Source of the DNA: Larix sibirica
Taxonomy: Eukaryota; Streptophyta; Pinopsida; Pinales; Pinaceae
Length of the DNA: 31,637 nucleotides
Assembly (NCBI GenBank): GCA_004151065.3
Contig: NWUY0300005920.1
Coordinates: 44,603-76,239, forward strand
Reading direction: 5' to 3'
Shown piece by piece: positions 20,259-30,583 of this stretch (the stretch's first letter is position 1; every line of letters begins with the position of its first letter). The position numbers and the translations under genes were made by a program. The notes below the pieces were generated by a model. That model saw only the letters and a list, made by a program, of their open reading frames with translations, did no database searches and was not told the DNA's origin.

Positions 20259-21787
20259 TTCGCTTACACCTCTTACAACGGACATTCACTAGTGCTGCAA
20301 CCAAGTGGTATATTGACCAACCCCATGGGATGCATTCCACCTTCGCATCCCTCACATCCAATTTCATGCAGTTCTTCCAACTACCATCCCGTTACGACAC
20401 TAGTGTTGAGATTCTCCTATATTGTAGACAGAATATGACCACCCATATCACGGACCATATCCATGAATGGCATAGACGTCGCAGTTTGTGTAAGATGAAA
20501 TTAGACGCCCACATATTTTTAGATTGGTTCTTGAAATATCTTATACCAGCCATCGCTAAGGATGTGTCATCCAAATAGACCCAAACTTAAGAAGAGGCCA
20601 TATATAAATCCCAACAGTTCGACCTTATTTACGCACAGTCCGACTACCTCTACACAATTTTAGTTGATTCCCCTCGCAGTGATTCATCTCGGAAGGATGC
20701 GCCAGGGGAATCTCATGCTATCGACAGCATCATCGGCCATGTTGCGTCCACCACCCGGCCCTATGTCCCTATGCCTTCAGCACCAAACCCCGTATACCAC
20801 CCAACACCCAGTCCTAAACAGTCTACCCTGATATGTGGCACTGATCTTTCACATGCAATGACTCACTCTGGAACTACACCTTCGTATGTTTCTCCAACCC
20901 AAACTTCCCATGCACATGGTCACACGTATGTGACACCTAGATATGGTCATAAACCACAAGCATACACCCCTCTTCCTGCACTTCCTGATTACTACCCACT
21001 TTCGGCTGCACCCGCACCCACCCAACCTCAAGCTCCTCCCATTCCACAAGGGAAAGTTTATTCCTAGCAAAAATAGCCACAGAACCAACCTATTAAGTGG
21101 AACCAGCAAGGGAAACCTAATAGGAGACGAGTTTACAATAGGGGAAACGATCAACAACCCAGTGGAGGCGGACAACCTCCTAATCCTCTAGATAATAATG
21201 GCGTCACACTAGATAACCAGAATCTTGATCAACAACCTCAACAAGGTAAGAACCCACAGTTACGCATGAACCACCCATGCTCTTTCTGCAGGGTTTATGG
21301 CCATTACACACACTATTTCCCCCATTTAGCGATAGCCAAACAACTTTGGAATGAGGACAACCAGCATCAAGAGACTTCCGCACCTTCAAAACCGCCAAAC
21401 CCAGCACATCCCACTGCACAACCAATGGTGTTACAAAACCCATTACCGACGCAAGGGGTTGTTACCACTCAACCCATGGTTCCCATGCAAGGGGATGCCG
21501 CTACGCAATCAACAGTTACTTATGCCGCTTCTTCTAGTCAAGTACATGACTCAGGATTTCATGATATTTTAATTATGTTCTCATCCAAAGTTAATATGCA
21601 AACACATCGCAATCAATATGGTTCAGTTACCGATACCATTCCAACAGATAAGGATTCCGCAACTACCCCTGTAGACCAGTCATTACGCCTCCCACCCCCA
21701 CCAAATGAAGGGTCCCCTAAAGCCCCTAAGTTCCCCTTATGCCAAATCACTATAATAATCCCAATACTCACATTGCCCCAGTTATAA
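20259..21787 (+). pseudogene. Ty3/gypsy-type gag (N-terminally truncated)
   Basis: Capsid/nucleocapsid part of a plant LTR-retrotransposon polyprotein. The start is cut by the N gap. The retrotransposon-gag core is clear: A-T-K-W-Y-I-D-Q-P-H-G, F-M-Q-F-F-Q-L-P, H-I-H-E-W-H-R-R-R-S-L-C, and Q-Q-F-D-L-I-Y-A-Q-S. A Pro/Thr/His-rich linker follows (about 20760-21060), then a zinc knuckle C-S-F-C-R-V-Y-G-H-Y-T-H-Y-F at 21278-21319, whose last ligand is Phe instead of Cys. One frame runs throughout, broken by stops at 20576, 20588, 21065 and 21074. It continues into the protease after a frameshift near 21780. It is plus-strand while its flanking LTR pieces are mostly minus-strand. Confidence 0.87.
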
Positions 21788-22262
21788 CATTGTGGATGAC
21801 TTGGTTTAGTCCCTTGCTCCTATGTCACCCTTAGAAGTTTTGAAGAAATTCCTAGTGCAGCGCAAAGCATTTTTGTCTGAATTAGGTGCAATTGACCCTT
21901 CTGACGCATGATTATTAGCATTCAGCTTAGATCATTCTGAACCCCGCATGCCTTCATCCATTTTGTTTCAGATCTCAGTTTCGATCCAGAACCTAATTAT
22001 ACATCGATGCATAGTCAATGAGGACTCCTCTACATGCATCAAGTTTACATTCATGTGCAAAATCTCAAATCCCCTCCTTTGTAATCATCCACGACCGCCC
22101 TTCGAGCTTATGATGGCCACGCAACTCAATCACAAGGCCTTCTTTCCAATATTCTTGTACAGTTTTCCGATAAAACTGTCCCAATTGACATTGAATTCGT
22201 AAACACACAACTCGATTACAACCTTCTTCTAGGACGAAGCTACATGTATGCGATGAAGGTTG
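21783..22262 (+). pseudogene. Retropepsin-like protease, N-terminal part
   Basis: Aspartic protease of the gypsy polyprotein. Y-N-I-V-D-D-L, S-P-L-E-V-L and L-S-E-L-G-A-I-D-P-S-D precede the protease fold: F-Q-I-S-V-S-I-Q and I-H-R-C-I-V-N-E-D-S-S-T-C. Related plant elements have D-E-G-A-S-T here; the catalytic Asp codon is AAT (Asn) at 22017-22019, so the enzyme is dead. After a frameshift near 22085 the frame gives T-A-L-R-A-Y-D-G-H, I-D-I-E-F and L-D-Y-N-L-L-L-G-R-S-Y-M-Y-A-M. It stops at the NN gap at 22263. The protease C terminus resumes at 22862. Confidence 0.85.
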
Positions 22263-22264
22263 NN
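22263..22264. other. Two-base N gap inside protease
   Basis: Protease coding on the left, minus-strand LTR sequence on the right. With the single N at 22861 it brackets the LTR block 22265-22860. Confidence 0.9.
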
Positions 22265-22860
22265 CCCAAACTGACTGCCAACCTGGGAGAGCGCCCAATT
22301 GGCGACTCTCTCAAGAAACCCCAAAAAATAGCCTGCACGCTCTTCCTATTGCCACATTTCTTCCTAACGCTACCGCAGGACCGCCACCTACGACTCTTAT
22401 CTTTGCCTCCACAGTCACACAAGTCCACACACTACACCAGTGTGCCCCTACAAGACTGCACCTACCTAGGATTCTCTCCCGAGCTGATCTAACTTGGTGT
22501 CTACACTCGAAGTCACCGCAGTCTTCCCTTCATCTAGCACTATGCCCAGGTCTTAATATGCTACCTACACCTTGTAACCTTTCCCGAAATCAAACTCCTG
22601 CCTTAGACTTCATCTTACCAAGCTCTGTGCATTACTGCTTCCGAATTGTAGCCTACCATCTACCCAAACTTACGCATAGCACCCTGCTTGTGCCAAGGCA
22701 ATGGTACCCTGTTGGGCACCTCCCCGTTGGAGTTACACACTTCTACGAATCTGAATTGATCCAACTTGAACTTTCCCATCCGTAATGTCGACACCATGTG
22801 ACCCATTAGCTAGTCAGGTCATGAACGGAAAACGACTACAAGTTTGTGATGTAACGGTCT
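22265..22860. mobile_element. Chimeric LTR block 1 (inverted plus direct LTR segments)
   Basis: Bases 22265 to about 22769 are the reverse complement of the middle LTR segment (compare 29735-30250). Bases about 22770-22849 are in direct orientation and match 29605-29700. At 22850 the sequence switches to the LTR 5' end TGTAACGGTCT and stops at the N. The same three-part arrangement occurs at 24232-24830 at about 96% identity by eye. It lies between two halves of the protease, with N gaps on both sides. Confidence 0.8.
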
Positions 22861-22861
22861 N
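22861..22861. other. Single N at right end of LTR block 1
   Basis: Joins LTR start sequence to protease coding. The protease sequence to its right overlaps the sequence to the left of the gap at 22263. Confidence 0.9.
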
Positions 22862-23200
22862 TAATTTTAGGCTGCATCTACATGTATGCAATGAAGGTTG
22901 ATGGCTCATTCGTGATCTGCCTCATGATGTTCCCCCATGAGGGACGGGTCGTCAAACTCGACCAAATTACTTACTACGACCCTAACACACCCACTATGCT
23001 ATAGAATGTCCTCCTCATGGTTGAAAAACTTATCCTTGGTGTGTCCACCTCTTTGATTTCCATAGTCGGGTCAGGTATTTATTCTGAGGCCCCAATGAAC
23101 TCCACATTTATATTGCTACCTACGCCCCTGCCTACTGTTGAAGTATCGAACTTGTGCACTATTTCATTAAGTAAATCAATCCCTGAAGCATAGCCCACCG
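22862..23200 (+). pseudogene. Protease C-terminal part and following linker
   Basis: L-G-C-I-Y-M-Y-A-M-K-V repeats, with substitutions, the last codons before the gap at 22263 (L-G-R-S-Y-M-Y-A-M-K-V). It then continues with F-P-H-E-G-R-V-V-K-L-D-Q-I-T-Y-Y-D-P, the usual end of this protease type. A TAG follows at about 23003, and the frame goes on with a weakly conserved linker containing further stops. The overlap across the inserted LTR block means the two protease halves come from overlapping or different copies. Confidence 0.8.
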
Positions 23201-23259
23201 TTTAATCGGTATCCCAACTGCAAAATCAGCAGCTACCTCAACCCCAACCACCATCGATA

Positions 23260-24230
23260 CCTATACACATGGGAGCCACCTCGATCCAAATGGTCCCATT
23301 TTTGTTTCCCCCATCAGGATTGGTGAGTATGATGGTCATGGCAATGCTAAACCCTTGGGTCTGGCATTAGGTCTTCCTATTTGGTATTTTCTTGCACCTG
23401 ACCCCACTCTAACCCCACAGGTCATGCTTCAACGGGTCCAACCAATCAACACCGCCAATCATCCACCCCCTAGTGTGTCAATAGAAACCTATGCCAACCC
23501 CACACCCTCCCCTTCCAAGAAGGTTGGGGGTAAAGCAACAAAAACCAACACCTCAACAACTGCGAACAAAGTCGTGAACCCACCTTCCGCTGCCCCATCC
23601 CGAACACCTGCGCCTTGCACTTTGTGTGTTTTTTTGGGTCACACTACCCATAATTGTCCGCACTTTCCCACCCTTCATACTCATATGAAATCACTGGAGG
23701 ATGAAGAGAAAATTTTGGTTGTTCAACTGCTGACCCCTCCTCATATGTGCAACAAATCATTGTGCACCAACCAATCATGTGCAATATTCGACATATATGG
23801 CCATTATTCCCACCACTGCCCCAACCTACCAGAATATCGGTTGGTACTGGCTGAGTTGCGTCAGCTGTATTTAGAATCCTCAATCACTATCATTGAGGAA
23901 AACTACCCTCCAAAATCCTCGTCGGCCAATATAAGCACCACTTATTTTATTTCAACTAGTGACCCCTCCATCCCTTCGACCCCCATCACCACATCTTTCG
24001 ATTTTTCTACTTGGTGCTTTCGCAGCAACAAAGAAATCCTCGAAGCACTAAACAAACCAGACTTTCCTTGGGATGGCATGCATCATCGAGCCTATTTTAT
24101 TCCCGAGGAGTCTACTACCATAGTCTCGACTGATGAATTCTCAGTCGAATAAAAATGTTTCATCCACGGTAACGTGGATTGGTTCAAAAACCCCATCCCT
24201 TCCCCAGACGCTTTTGAGGAAGGTAACATG
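23260..24230 (+). pseudogene. Post-protease polyprotein segment with two zinc knuckles
   Basis: The main open frame is 23355-24152 (265 codons); sequence just upstream in the same frame also looks coding (E-Y-D-G-H-G-N-A-K-P). A Pro/Thr-rich stretch is followed by zinc knuckle 1, C-T-L-C-V-F-L-G-H-T-T-H-N-C (23616-23657, all ligands present), and knuckle 2, C-A-I-F-D-I-Y-G-H-Y-S-H-H-C (23778-23819, second Cys changed to Phe). The end, past a TAA at 24150, reads D-W-F-K-N-P-I-P-S-P-D-A-F-E-E-G-N-M. This resembles the linker that precedes reverse transcriptase in related plant polyproteins. It then hits the N at 24231, so RT, RNase H and integrase are not present. Confidence 0.78.
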
Positions 24231-24231
24231 N
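24231..24231. other. Single N at end of polyprotein segment
   Basis: The right side starts with exactly the same minus-strand LTR bases (CCCAAACTGACTGCC) as the right side of the gap at 22263. Confidence 0.9.
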
Positions 24232-24815
24232 CCCAAACTGACTGCCAACCTGGGAGAGCGCCCAATTGGCGACTCTCTCAAGAAACCCCAAAAATAGCCT
24301 GCACGCTCTTCCTATTGCCACATTTCTTCCTAACGCCACCACAGGACCGCCACCTATGACTCTTATCTTTGCCTCCACAATCACACAAGTCCACGTACTA
24401 TACCAATGTGCCCCTACAAGACTGCACCTACCTAGGATTCTCTCTCGAGCTGATCTAACTTGGTGTCTACACTCGAAGTCACCGCAGTCTTCCCTTCGTC
24501 TAGCACTATGCCCAGGTCTTAATATGCTACCTACGCCTTGTACCCTTTCCCGAAATCAAACTCATGCCTTAGACTTCATCTTACCAAGCTCTGGGCATTA
24601 CTGCTTCCGAATTGTAGCCTACCATCTGCCCAAACTTACGCATAGCACCTTGCTTGTGCCAAGGCAATTGTACCCTATTGGGCACCTCCCCATTGGAGTT
24701 AGACACTTCTACGAATCTGAATTGATCCAACTTGAACTTTCCCATCCGTAATGTCGACACCATGCGACCCATTAGCTAGTCAGGTCATGAAGGGAAAACG
24801 ACTACAAGTTTGTGA
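24232..24815. mobile_element. Chimeric LTR block 2 (inverted plus direct LTR segments)
   Basis: Same structure as 22265-22860: reverse-complement LTR to about 24735, direct LTR segment about 24736-24815, then the 5' end of an LTR at 24816. Here the LTR continues intact, so block 2 is the left neighbour of a complete LTR. The 161-codon open frame inside (24266-24751) is a by-product and not a gene. Confidence 0.8.
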
Positions 24816-26243
24816 TGTAACGGTCTTGGTGAGAGGCACCTCGGTTAGAATCCACATGCGGGAAAGCTTGGCATGGGAGCTTGGCCCATGACACTAAGGA
24901 GGGCTTGGAAACCCGATTTGGAATCTCATAGATGCACCCATGGGCATGCTAAACACTTGAGCAGGTAAGTGGGTCCAACAAGACACTTCAATGGCCTTAG
25001 TAATGACTTGAGTTGACTCCTATGAGTATCACGACTTGGGAGCTTTGCGAGAGAGCCCGAGAGCACCCCAAGTGTAAAATGTGAGGGCGTCGGCAAGCGA
25101 AACGCCGTGGGAACAAGAACGTTGGTCCGGCAAGCAAGGGGAGTGTCTCCAAGAGAGGGGGCGTACACCCACTCGGAAGGGGAAACTCACCCAAGGCACA
25201 CAAAGTGAGGGCACATCGGTTGGCTTGAGAGGTGGAGACCCACGAACTTGCTCATCTGTAATGTGGACACCATGTGATGCATTGGCTAGTCGGCTCATGA
25301 AGGGAGCATGCCTATGGAAAGGGGGGAAACGACTATAAGTATGCAAAGCAAGTGATGAAAAGAAAGCAGATCTAAAGTGGAACAGTTCGGATTGTTAGAA
25401 GTGTTTGACTCTAAGGGGGAGCCGATCTCCCTTTGGGAGGCACCCAACAGGGAACCATTGCCTTGGCACAGGCAAGGTGCTACACGCAAGTGTGGGAAGA
25501 TGACAAGCTACAATTCAACAACAGTCAAGCATGGAGATTGGAAAGATGAAGTCTAATTCAGGAAACTAATTTCAAGCAAGGGCACACGGCGCATACAACA
25601 GACTGAAACCTGGGCACAGTGCTAAATGAAGGGTATATTACTGTAAATTTTGGTGCATACGTCGAGTTAAAGCAGCTCAGGAGAGAAGCTCGGGTAGGTG
25701 TAGTCTCGTAGGGAGGAATGGCATAGTGCGTGGACTTGGGTGACTGTGGAGGCAGAGACAGGAGCTGCAAGTGGCAGTCTTATGGTAACATCAAGAAGAA
25801 ATGTGGGAACAAGAAGAGCATGCAGGACAATTCTTGGGGTTTCTTGTGAGAATCGCTAGTCGGGTGCTCTCCCGGGTTGGCAGCCAATTTGGGCACACCC
25901 GTTCTAATTGTACTCATTTAATCTCTATTGTGCTTATAAAAAGGATTTAAGCATGCCCGGCTTGGGGTGTCGCCTTCATATTCTTCTTCCTGTTGTATAT
26001 TGTGGCTAACTGTGTAAATTCGGCTAAGTGTTGTGGATAACATGTTAATTGAATAATTGACTAAGTAAGATAACAATTACACAAGAGTAAGTGTTAAGTG
26101 TTCCACATGAAGTAGGCATAGTCTGTCGAGCTCCCAACCCAAGTTGGTCTCGCCACCGGCTGGGGGGGTATTGGGCATTGCCACACGACTTGTCAGGAGG
26201 AATGAAGCTTAGGATTATGTGACAAACTATAAAGCCTATGATA
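24816..26243 (+). mobile_element. 5' LTR of non-autonomous LTR element (unit 1)
   Basis: About 1.43 kb, starting TGTAAC. It aligns along its whole length with 29170-30583. It contains a TATA box (25935) and is followed by an initiator-Met-type primer-binding site (26246). The left boundary is set by the match with the start of the second LTR, which directly follows a polypurine tract. The right boundary is approximate, since no clean CA end is visible next to the primer site. Identity to the second LTR is perhaps 75-80% by eye. Confidence 0.85.
25935..25942 (+). promoter_or_regulatory. LTR TATA box (unit 1)
   Basis: TATAAAAA in a region conserved among the three LTR copies, about 300 bp before the LTR end. 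Confidence 0.7.
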
Positions 26244-26400
26244 GGTGGTATCAAAGCAAAGAATCATTTGTGATATTTTCCACTATTTTTACTGAAACAG
26301 GTGGTATGAGAGTAAAGAATCACTTGGGCTCTTCACCACTTTTCTGGCGAAAAGGTGGTAACAGAGCTAATAAGCATTTGGGCTCTTAACCATGACGCAA
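26244..26400 (+). repeat. Triple tandem primer-binding-site repeat (unit 1)
   Basis: Three head-to-tail units start at 26244, 26300 and 26354 (56, 54 and about 47 bp). Each begins GGTGGTA followed by a sequence close to the initiator-Met primer site TGGTATCAGAGC: TGGTATCAAAGC, TGGTATGAGAGT and TGGTAACAGAGC. A GAATCA..TGGGCTCTTCACCACT block follows in each. Unit 1 is the expected primer site immediately after the LTR. Confidence 0.85.
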
Positions 26401-29155
26401 GGAGTTGCCACAATTTGGACATGAACACACCAATAAGTTGAAGGGAGTCGCATTGGGAAGCAGTGCGCCCATCAAGGAACAGGGTTCCCAGACATAAGTG
26501 TGATCCGGCATGAGAGTCCCCAGAGGTGTAGCGGCTAGAAACATAATAACCCAAAAAAAGGCACCCAATAAGTGGGGCGCTTGGTTGGGGAGTCATGAGG
26601 GTGAACTGTTTCTAAGAAGAGAAGTTTGAATTGAAGTCAAGGCGAAGAGTTTGTGTGGGGACACTTCAGGAGAACACCGGGAGTTGCAACGTGAACCGGT
26701 AGAGAAGCGCTTGGATCGTGTAGCAGCATGATGATTGGAAGTAGTCTGTGCGTCGATAATGGATCGCCCACAAGTGGTGCACCCAACACATAGCACGCCC
26801 GAAAAGGGTGCACCCGGCACACAAAGACAGTTTGGAAGGTTTGTTGATACAATGGTACCCAGAGGTGCACAAACAATGGAATGCTTAGCACATAGCGCAA
26901 GAGTGCGTTATTAAGACAGTGGGCATGAACAAAGAACTTCCTGTTAGGTGAGGCATTCGGCAATAGGGTTGCATAGGAGATACGCACCCATATCTACGGA
27001 TTTGATGAGAAGAGTGAAGAGTTGGAAGGTCCAGGCAGAACGCGGACCGACAGGAGTGCCCAGTGCACCCAACACAGTGAGGTATCCCGGCTAGGTATGG
27101 AGGAGCTAGCGAACCTAGACTGCGAACTCTTGACGGACTCAACAAAAGGGTGCTAGAAATCCAGCACACTTCAGTGGAAAGGGGAAACAGAGCTTCTATA
27201 GAAGATGTCTTGGAGGGTAGACGCATGCCTAATGAAGAGGTGACGACAACACCTCGTTGGACCTTGGCAGGTCGCACGTCTTAACAGTGTTAGGTGAGGC
27301 ATGTTTATAGGGAGTTTCAGCAGGAGACTCAAGTGAATACACCCCTTGTGACAGAGGCATTGGATTCGGGAGAAATTAGCAGGCTTGTTGGGTTCCGTAA
27401 GGAAGCACACTTTGTAAGTGTACTCCATAAGGTGGGCACACTTGTTTGGGAAAGATATGGACATAGGTCTGTGTATAGGATTATGGACTCCTAAAGAGTA
27501 GAGAGAGACGCATCCACTAGACCTTGTGTGGCATGTTCTTTGGTAGACATAGTGAGGCGCACATTTGGACAGACCTTAGAGAGGTTTTAGACTTGGTGTA
27601 AACGTTCTAGTTCATGCTTAAGTGTAGTGGAATGCACTTAGTAAGGCGATGAACAATACAGGTTGTGAGTAGGAAGCATGCTACTTGTGCGGAGCATGAG
27701 GTATGCCTAGAGGCAGCCTTACGATAGACTCGACGGATTGGTAGACTGTCGGGAAGATTGATGCAATGCATTGATTGAGTGAGACTGGATGCATAACTTG
27801 GAAAACTTGGTGTAAAAGGCAGTAAGATTCAAGTGTGGAGGATTTTTGTAGGCACATTGGACGTTCGGGAAGTGGCATAGGAGGGTGCCCAAAACACAGT
27901 GCACTCGGGGCATAGCAGAGTTACGCCCGACACGTTGTGCGCTTCAGAAGGAAGAGTGCTCGAGACTTGGTGCACCCAAAATTCGATAAGAGATGTAGTG
28001 TCGCCTTGGATGTTTGGAAGGTGCTCAATGTGTTGAGTTGCGGAGGATGACTTATAATGTTTAAGGAGGAGGAGTGGCCCTCTCCTTGAACAAGAAAACA
28101 ATAGCGAACTAAAGTGGAGAACACGTGCGTGGGTGGAGTAAGGTGTTTGTTTCTTAGCAATGTGATGGATGAAGCAAAGGAGAGACCATGAAGAAGGTTG
28201 CTTCTCACCATGTAACCAGTATACGTATAGACATGGATGTGTGGTAGTGTCTATCCATTGTTTGCAGGAGTAATCGAGCAGTGTTGGGGGTTCTCTAGCT
28301 TGATCATCATGCTAGGCAGGCTTCGGAGGTTTACTTTAGGGCACATGTCGTGAGGACTAGCTTTCGTTTCTCCACATTGAGGATCGTGGAGGTGATAGTT
28401 CATTGTGGTGGTTGAGGGTTGAGGAGTGCAGCAGGAACTCAACCCAACCAAACTCTTTGATGCATTGTTTCAACTCGGTAGAAAGTGCAAGTTGCAATGA
28501 CCTTGCAATGGTTGTGCACGTTTCTACTTCGCATGGGCTTGGCAGAATGAGAGTGACTTGTTGCAGGCCTTGAGGACTTGGGGAGCAAGTCGGGAAGGGA
28601 GGCAATGGATGAAAGAGGTGACGGTGGTCCCTTTGGTGATGGTTTGAGGCAAGAAAGGCGACCTTGTCTTTCTTGACCAAGGGTGTTGTGCGAACAATGA
28701 AAAATGTGAAGGGAAGAGGATCGGGTGAGATTGAGTACCAACGTCAGAAGTAAGTTTGAAGAGCCAAGACACTTGGACAAACGAGCTTGTGCTAAGTATG
28801 TATTCCTTAGAAAGTTTTGAGGTAGAGGTGGTGACTTTGCCTTAGTTCAACAGACTTGCATGGATGACCGAAACACAGAGGGAAGTTGGCTATCTTAGGC
28901 ATGAGGGTTCATTCTCATGGTGTTGGACGAGATGATTGGATTAGCTACCCAATCAGCTTGGCACATGAGAGCATGCAATGAACAATGAAATGACAAAATG
29001 ATAGCGTACCAATGCGGTAGTAGGTTGGATGGGTGCAATGACTGAACGATTGTGAGACTTCATGGGAAGGCTCGGTTGCAGTACCAAGTGGCAGCAGTAA
29101 GAGTTTCCAAGTGTAGCCAAAAAATTGGAGACGTTTCCAAGGGTGGAAACAATTT
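26401..29155 (+). mobile_element. Non-coding interior of LARD-like element (unit 1)
   Basis: About 2.75 kb between primer-site repeats and polypurine tract, with no gag, protease, RT, RNase H or integrase motif in any frame I read. Long minus-strand frames exist but match nothing and cross the element boundary. The phrase GTGCACCCAACACA and close variants recur (near 26776, 26811, 27066, 27884 and 27968). The first about 900 bp can be aligned with the second interior (30741 onward). Lack of coding capacity fits a large retrotransposon derivative that depends on an autonomous partner. Confidence 0.7.
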
Positions 29156-29169
29156 AGAGTGGGGGAGGA
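29156..29169 (+). promoter_or_regulatory. Polypurine tract
   Basis: AGAGTGGGGGAGGA directly before the LTR start TGTAAC at 29170; the plus-strand primer for reverse transcription in LTR elements. Confidence 0.85.
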
Positions 29170-29800
29170 TGTAACAACCTTGGTGAAAGGCACCTCATCT
29201 AGTCTCCACACGCGAGCAAGCTTTCCATGGGATCTTGGCCCAAGACACCAAGGAGGGCTTGGTAGCATGACTTGGAAGCATGTAGATGCAACAATGGGCA
29301 TGTGGAATGCTTGAGCAGGTAAGTGAGTCCGACAAGACACTTCGGTGGTCTTGGAAATGACTTGAGTTGATGTGCCTATGAGTACCATGACTTGGGAGCT
29401 CGGCACGAGAGCTCGAGAGCATGCCAACTGTGAGAAGTGAGGGCATCGATAAGCGGGATGACGTGGACATAAGAATGTTGGTCCGACAAGTAAGGGGAGT
29501 GTCGTCAAGAGAGAGAGCGCACACCCATATGGAAGGGGAAACTCGCCTAAGGCACATAGAGTGCGAGCGCATAAGTCGGATTTAGTGGTGCAAACCCGTA
29601 GACTTTCCCATCCACAATATGGACACGATGCGATGCATTGGTTAGTCGGATCATGAAGGGAGCACACTCGTGGCAATGGGGAAAACAACTATAAGTATGT
29701 GAAGTAAGTGGTGGAAAGAAGGAAGATCCAAGGTGGATCAATTCAGATTGGTAGAAGTGTCTGACTCCAAGGGGGAGGCGACCAACATGGCACCACTGAT

Positions 29801-29838
29801 TTCGAACGGGAAGGGTGTTTTCGAACGGGAAGGGTGTT
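29801..29838. repeat. 19-bp tandem duplication in second LTR
   Basis: TTCGAACGGGAAGGGTGTT occurs twice without interruption. The matching position in the first LTR has no such unit. Confidence 0.95.
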
Positions 29839-30292
29839 GCATGCAAGTCTAGGTAGACGACATGCTACGATTCGACAACAGTCAAGTATGGAGCTTGGCA
29901 AGACAAAGTCTAAGGCAAGAGTTTGATTTTGGGCAAGGGAACACGACACAAACAGTAGATTAAGACATGGGTGCAATTATAGACGAAGGGGAGATTGCAG
30001 TGACTTCCTGTGCAAACACCAAGTTAGAGTAGCTTAGGAGAGAAGACCGGGTAGGTGCAGTCTCGTAGGGGCAAACTTGCATAGTGCATGGACTTGGGTG
30101 ACTATGGAGGAAGAGACAGGAGCCACAAGTGGCAATCCTGCGGTAGTGTCAAGAAGAAATGTGGGAACATGAAGAGCATGCAAGCTAATTCTTGGGGTAT
30201 CTTGCGAGGTTCGCTAGTTGGGAACTCTCCCGAGTTGGCAGCCAGTTTGGGTGCACCTGTTCTAATTGTACTCATGTAATCTATGCTATGTT

Positions 30293-30300
30293 TATAAAAA
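30293..30300 (+). promoter_or_regulatory. LTR TATA box (second LTR)
   Basis: TATAAAAA at the same LTR position as 25935. Confidence 0.7.
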
Positions 30301-30583
30301 GGTTATAGGTGCACCCGGGTTGGGGTGTCCCCTTCATATTCTTGTGTCTCTTGTATATTGTGGCTAAGTGTTGTGAATAACATGTTAACTGAATAACTGG
30401 ATAAGTAAGATAACAATTGCACAAGAGTAAGTGTTAAGTGTTTTGCAAGGAGTAAGCGTAGTTTGTCGGAATCCTAACCCGGTTTGGTCTCGCCACCGAC
30501 TGGGGGAGTTTCGGGCAGTGCCGCACGACCTGTCGGGAGGAACGAAGCTTAGTCTTATGCAACAGACCAACATGACCGTGATA

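Larger units (their letters stand above)
29170..30583 (+). mobile_element. LTR shared between units 1 and 2
   Basis: About 1.41 kb starting TGTAACAACC directly after the polypurine tract. It aligns with 24816-26243. It is followed by another primer site and another interior, so it serves as 3' LTR of unit 1 and 5' LTR of unit 2. It has a 19-bp tandem duplication at 29801-29838 that is absent from the first LTR. A 247-codon minus-strand frame crosses its left edge but has no recognisable content. Confidence 0.87.

Noticed and set aside
24266-24751. 161-codon plus-strand frame
   Set aside because: It lies in reverse-complement LTR sequence and its near-identical partner at 22265-22860 is broken into short frames.
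28945-29688. 247-codon minus-strand open frame, the longest clean frame at the right end
   Set aside because: It crosses the polypurine tract and the LTR start, has a low-complexity Ser/Cys/Leu/Pro composition and no recognisable motif. The aligned first LTR holds only shorter, differently framed pieces. It is a composition effect.
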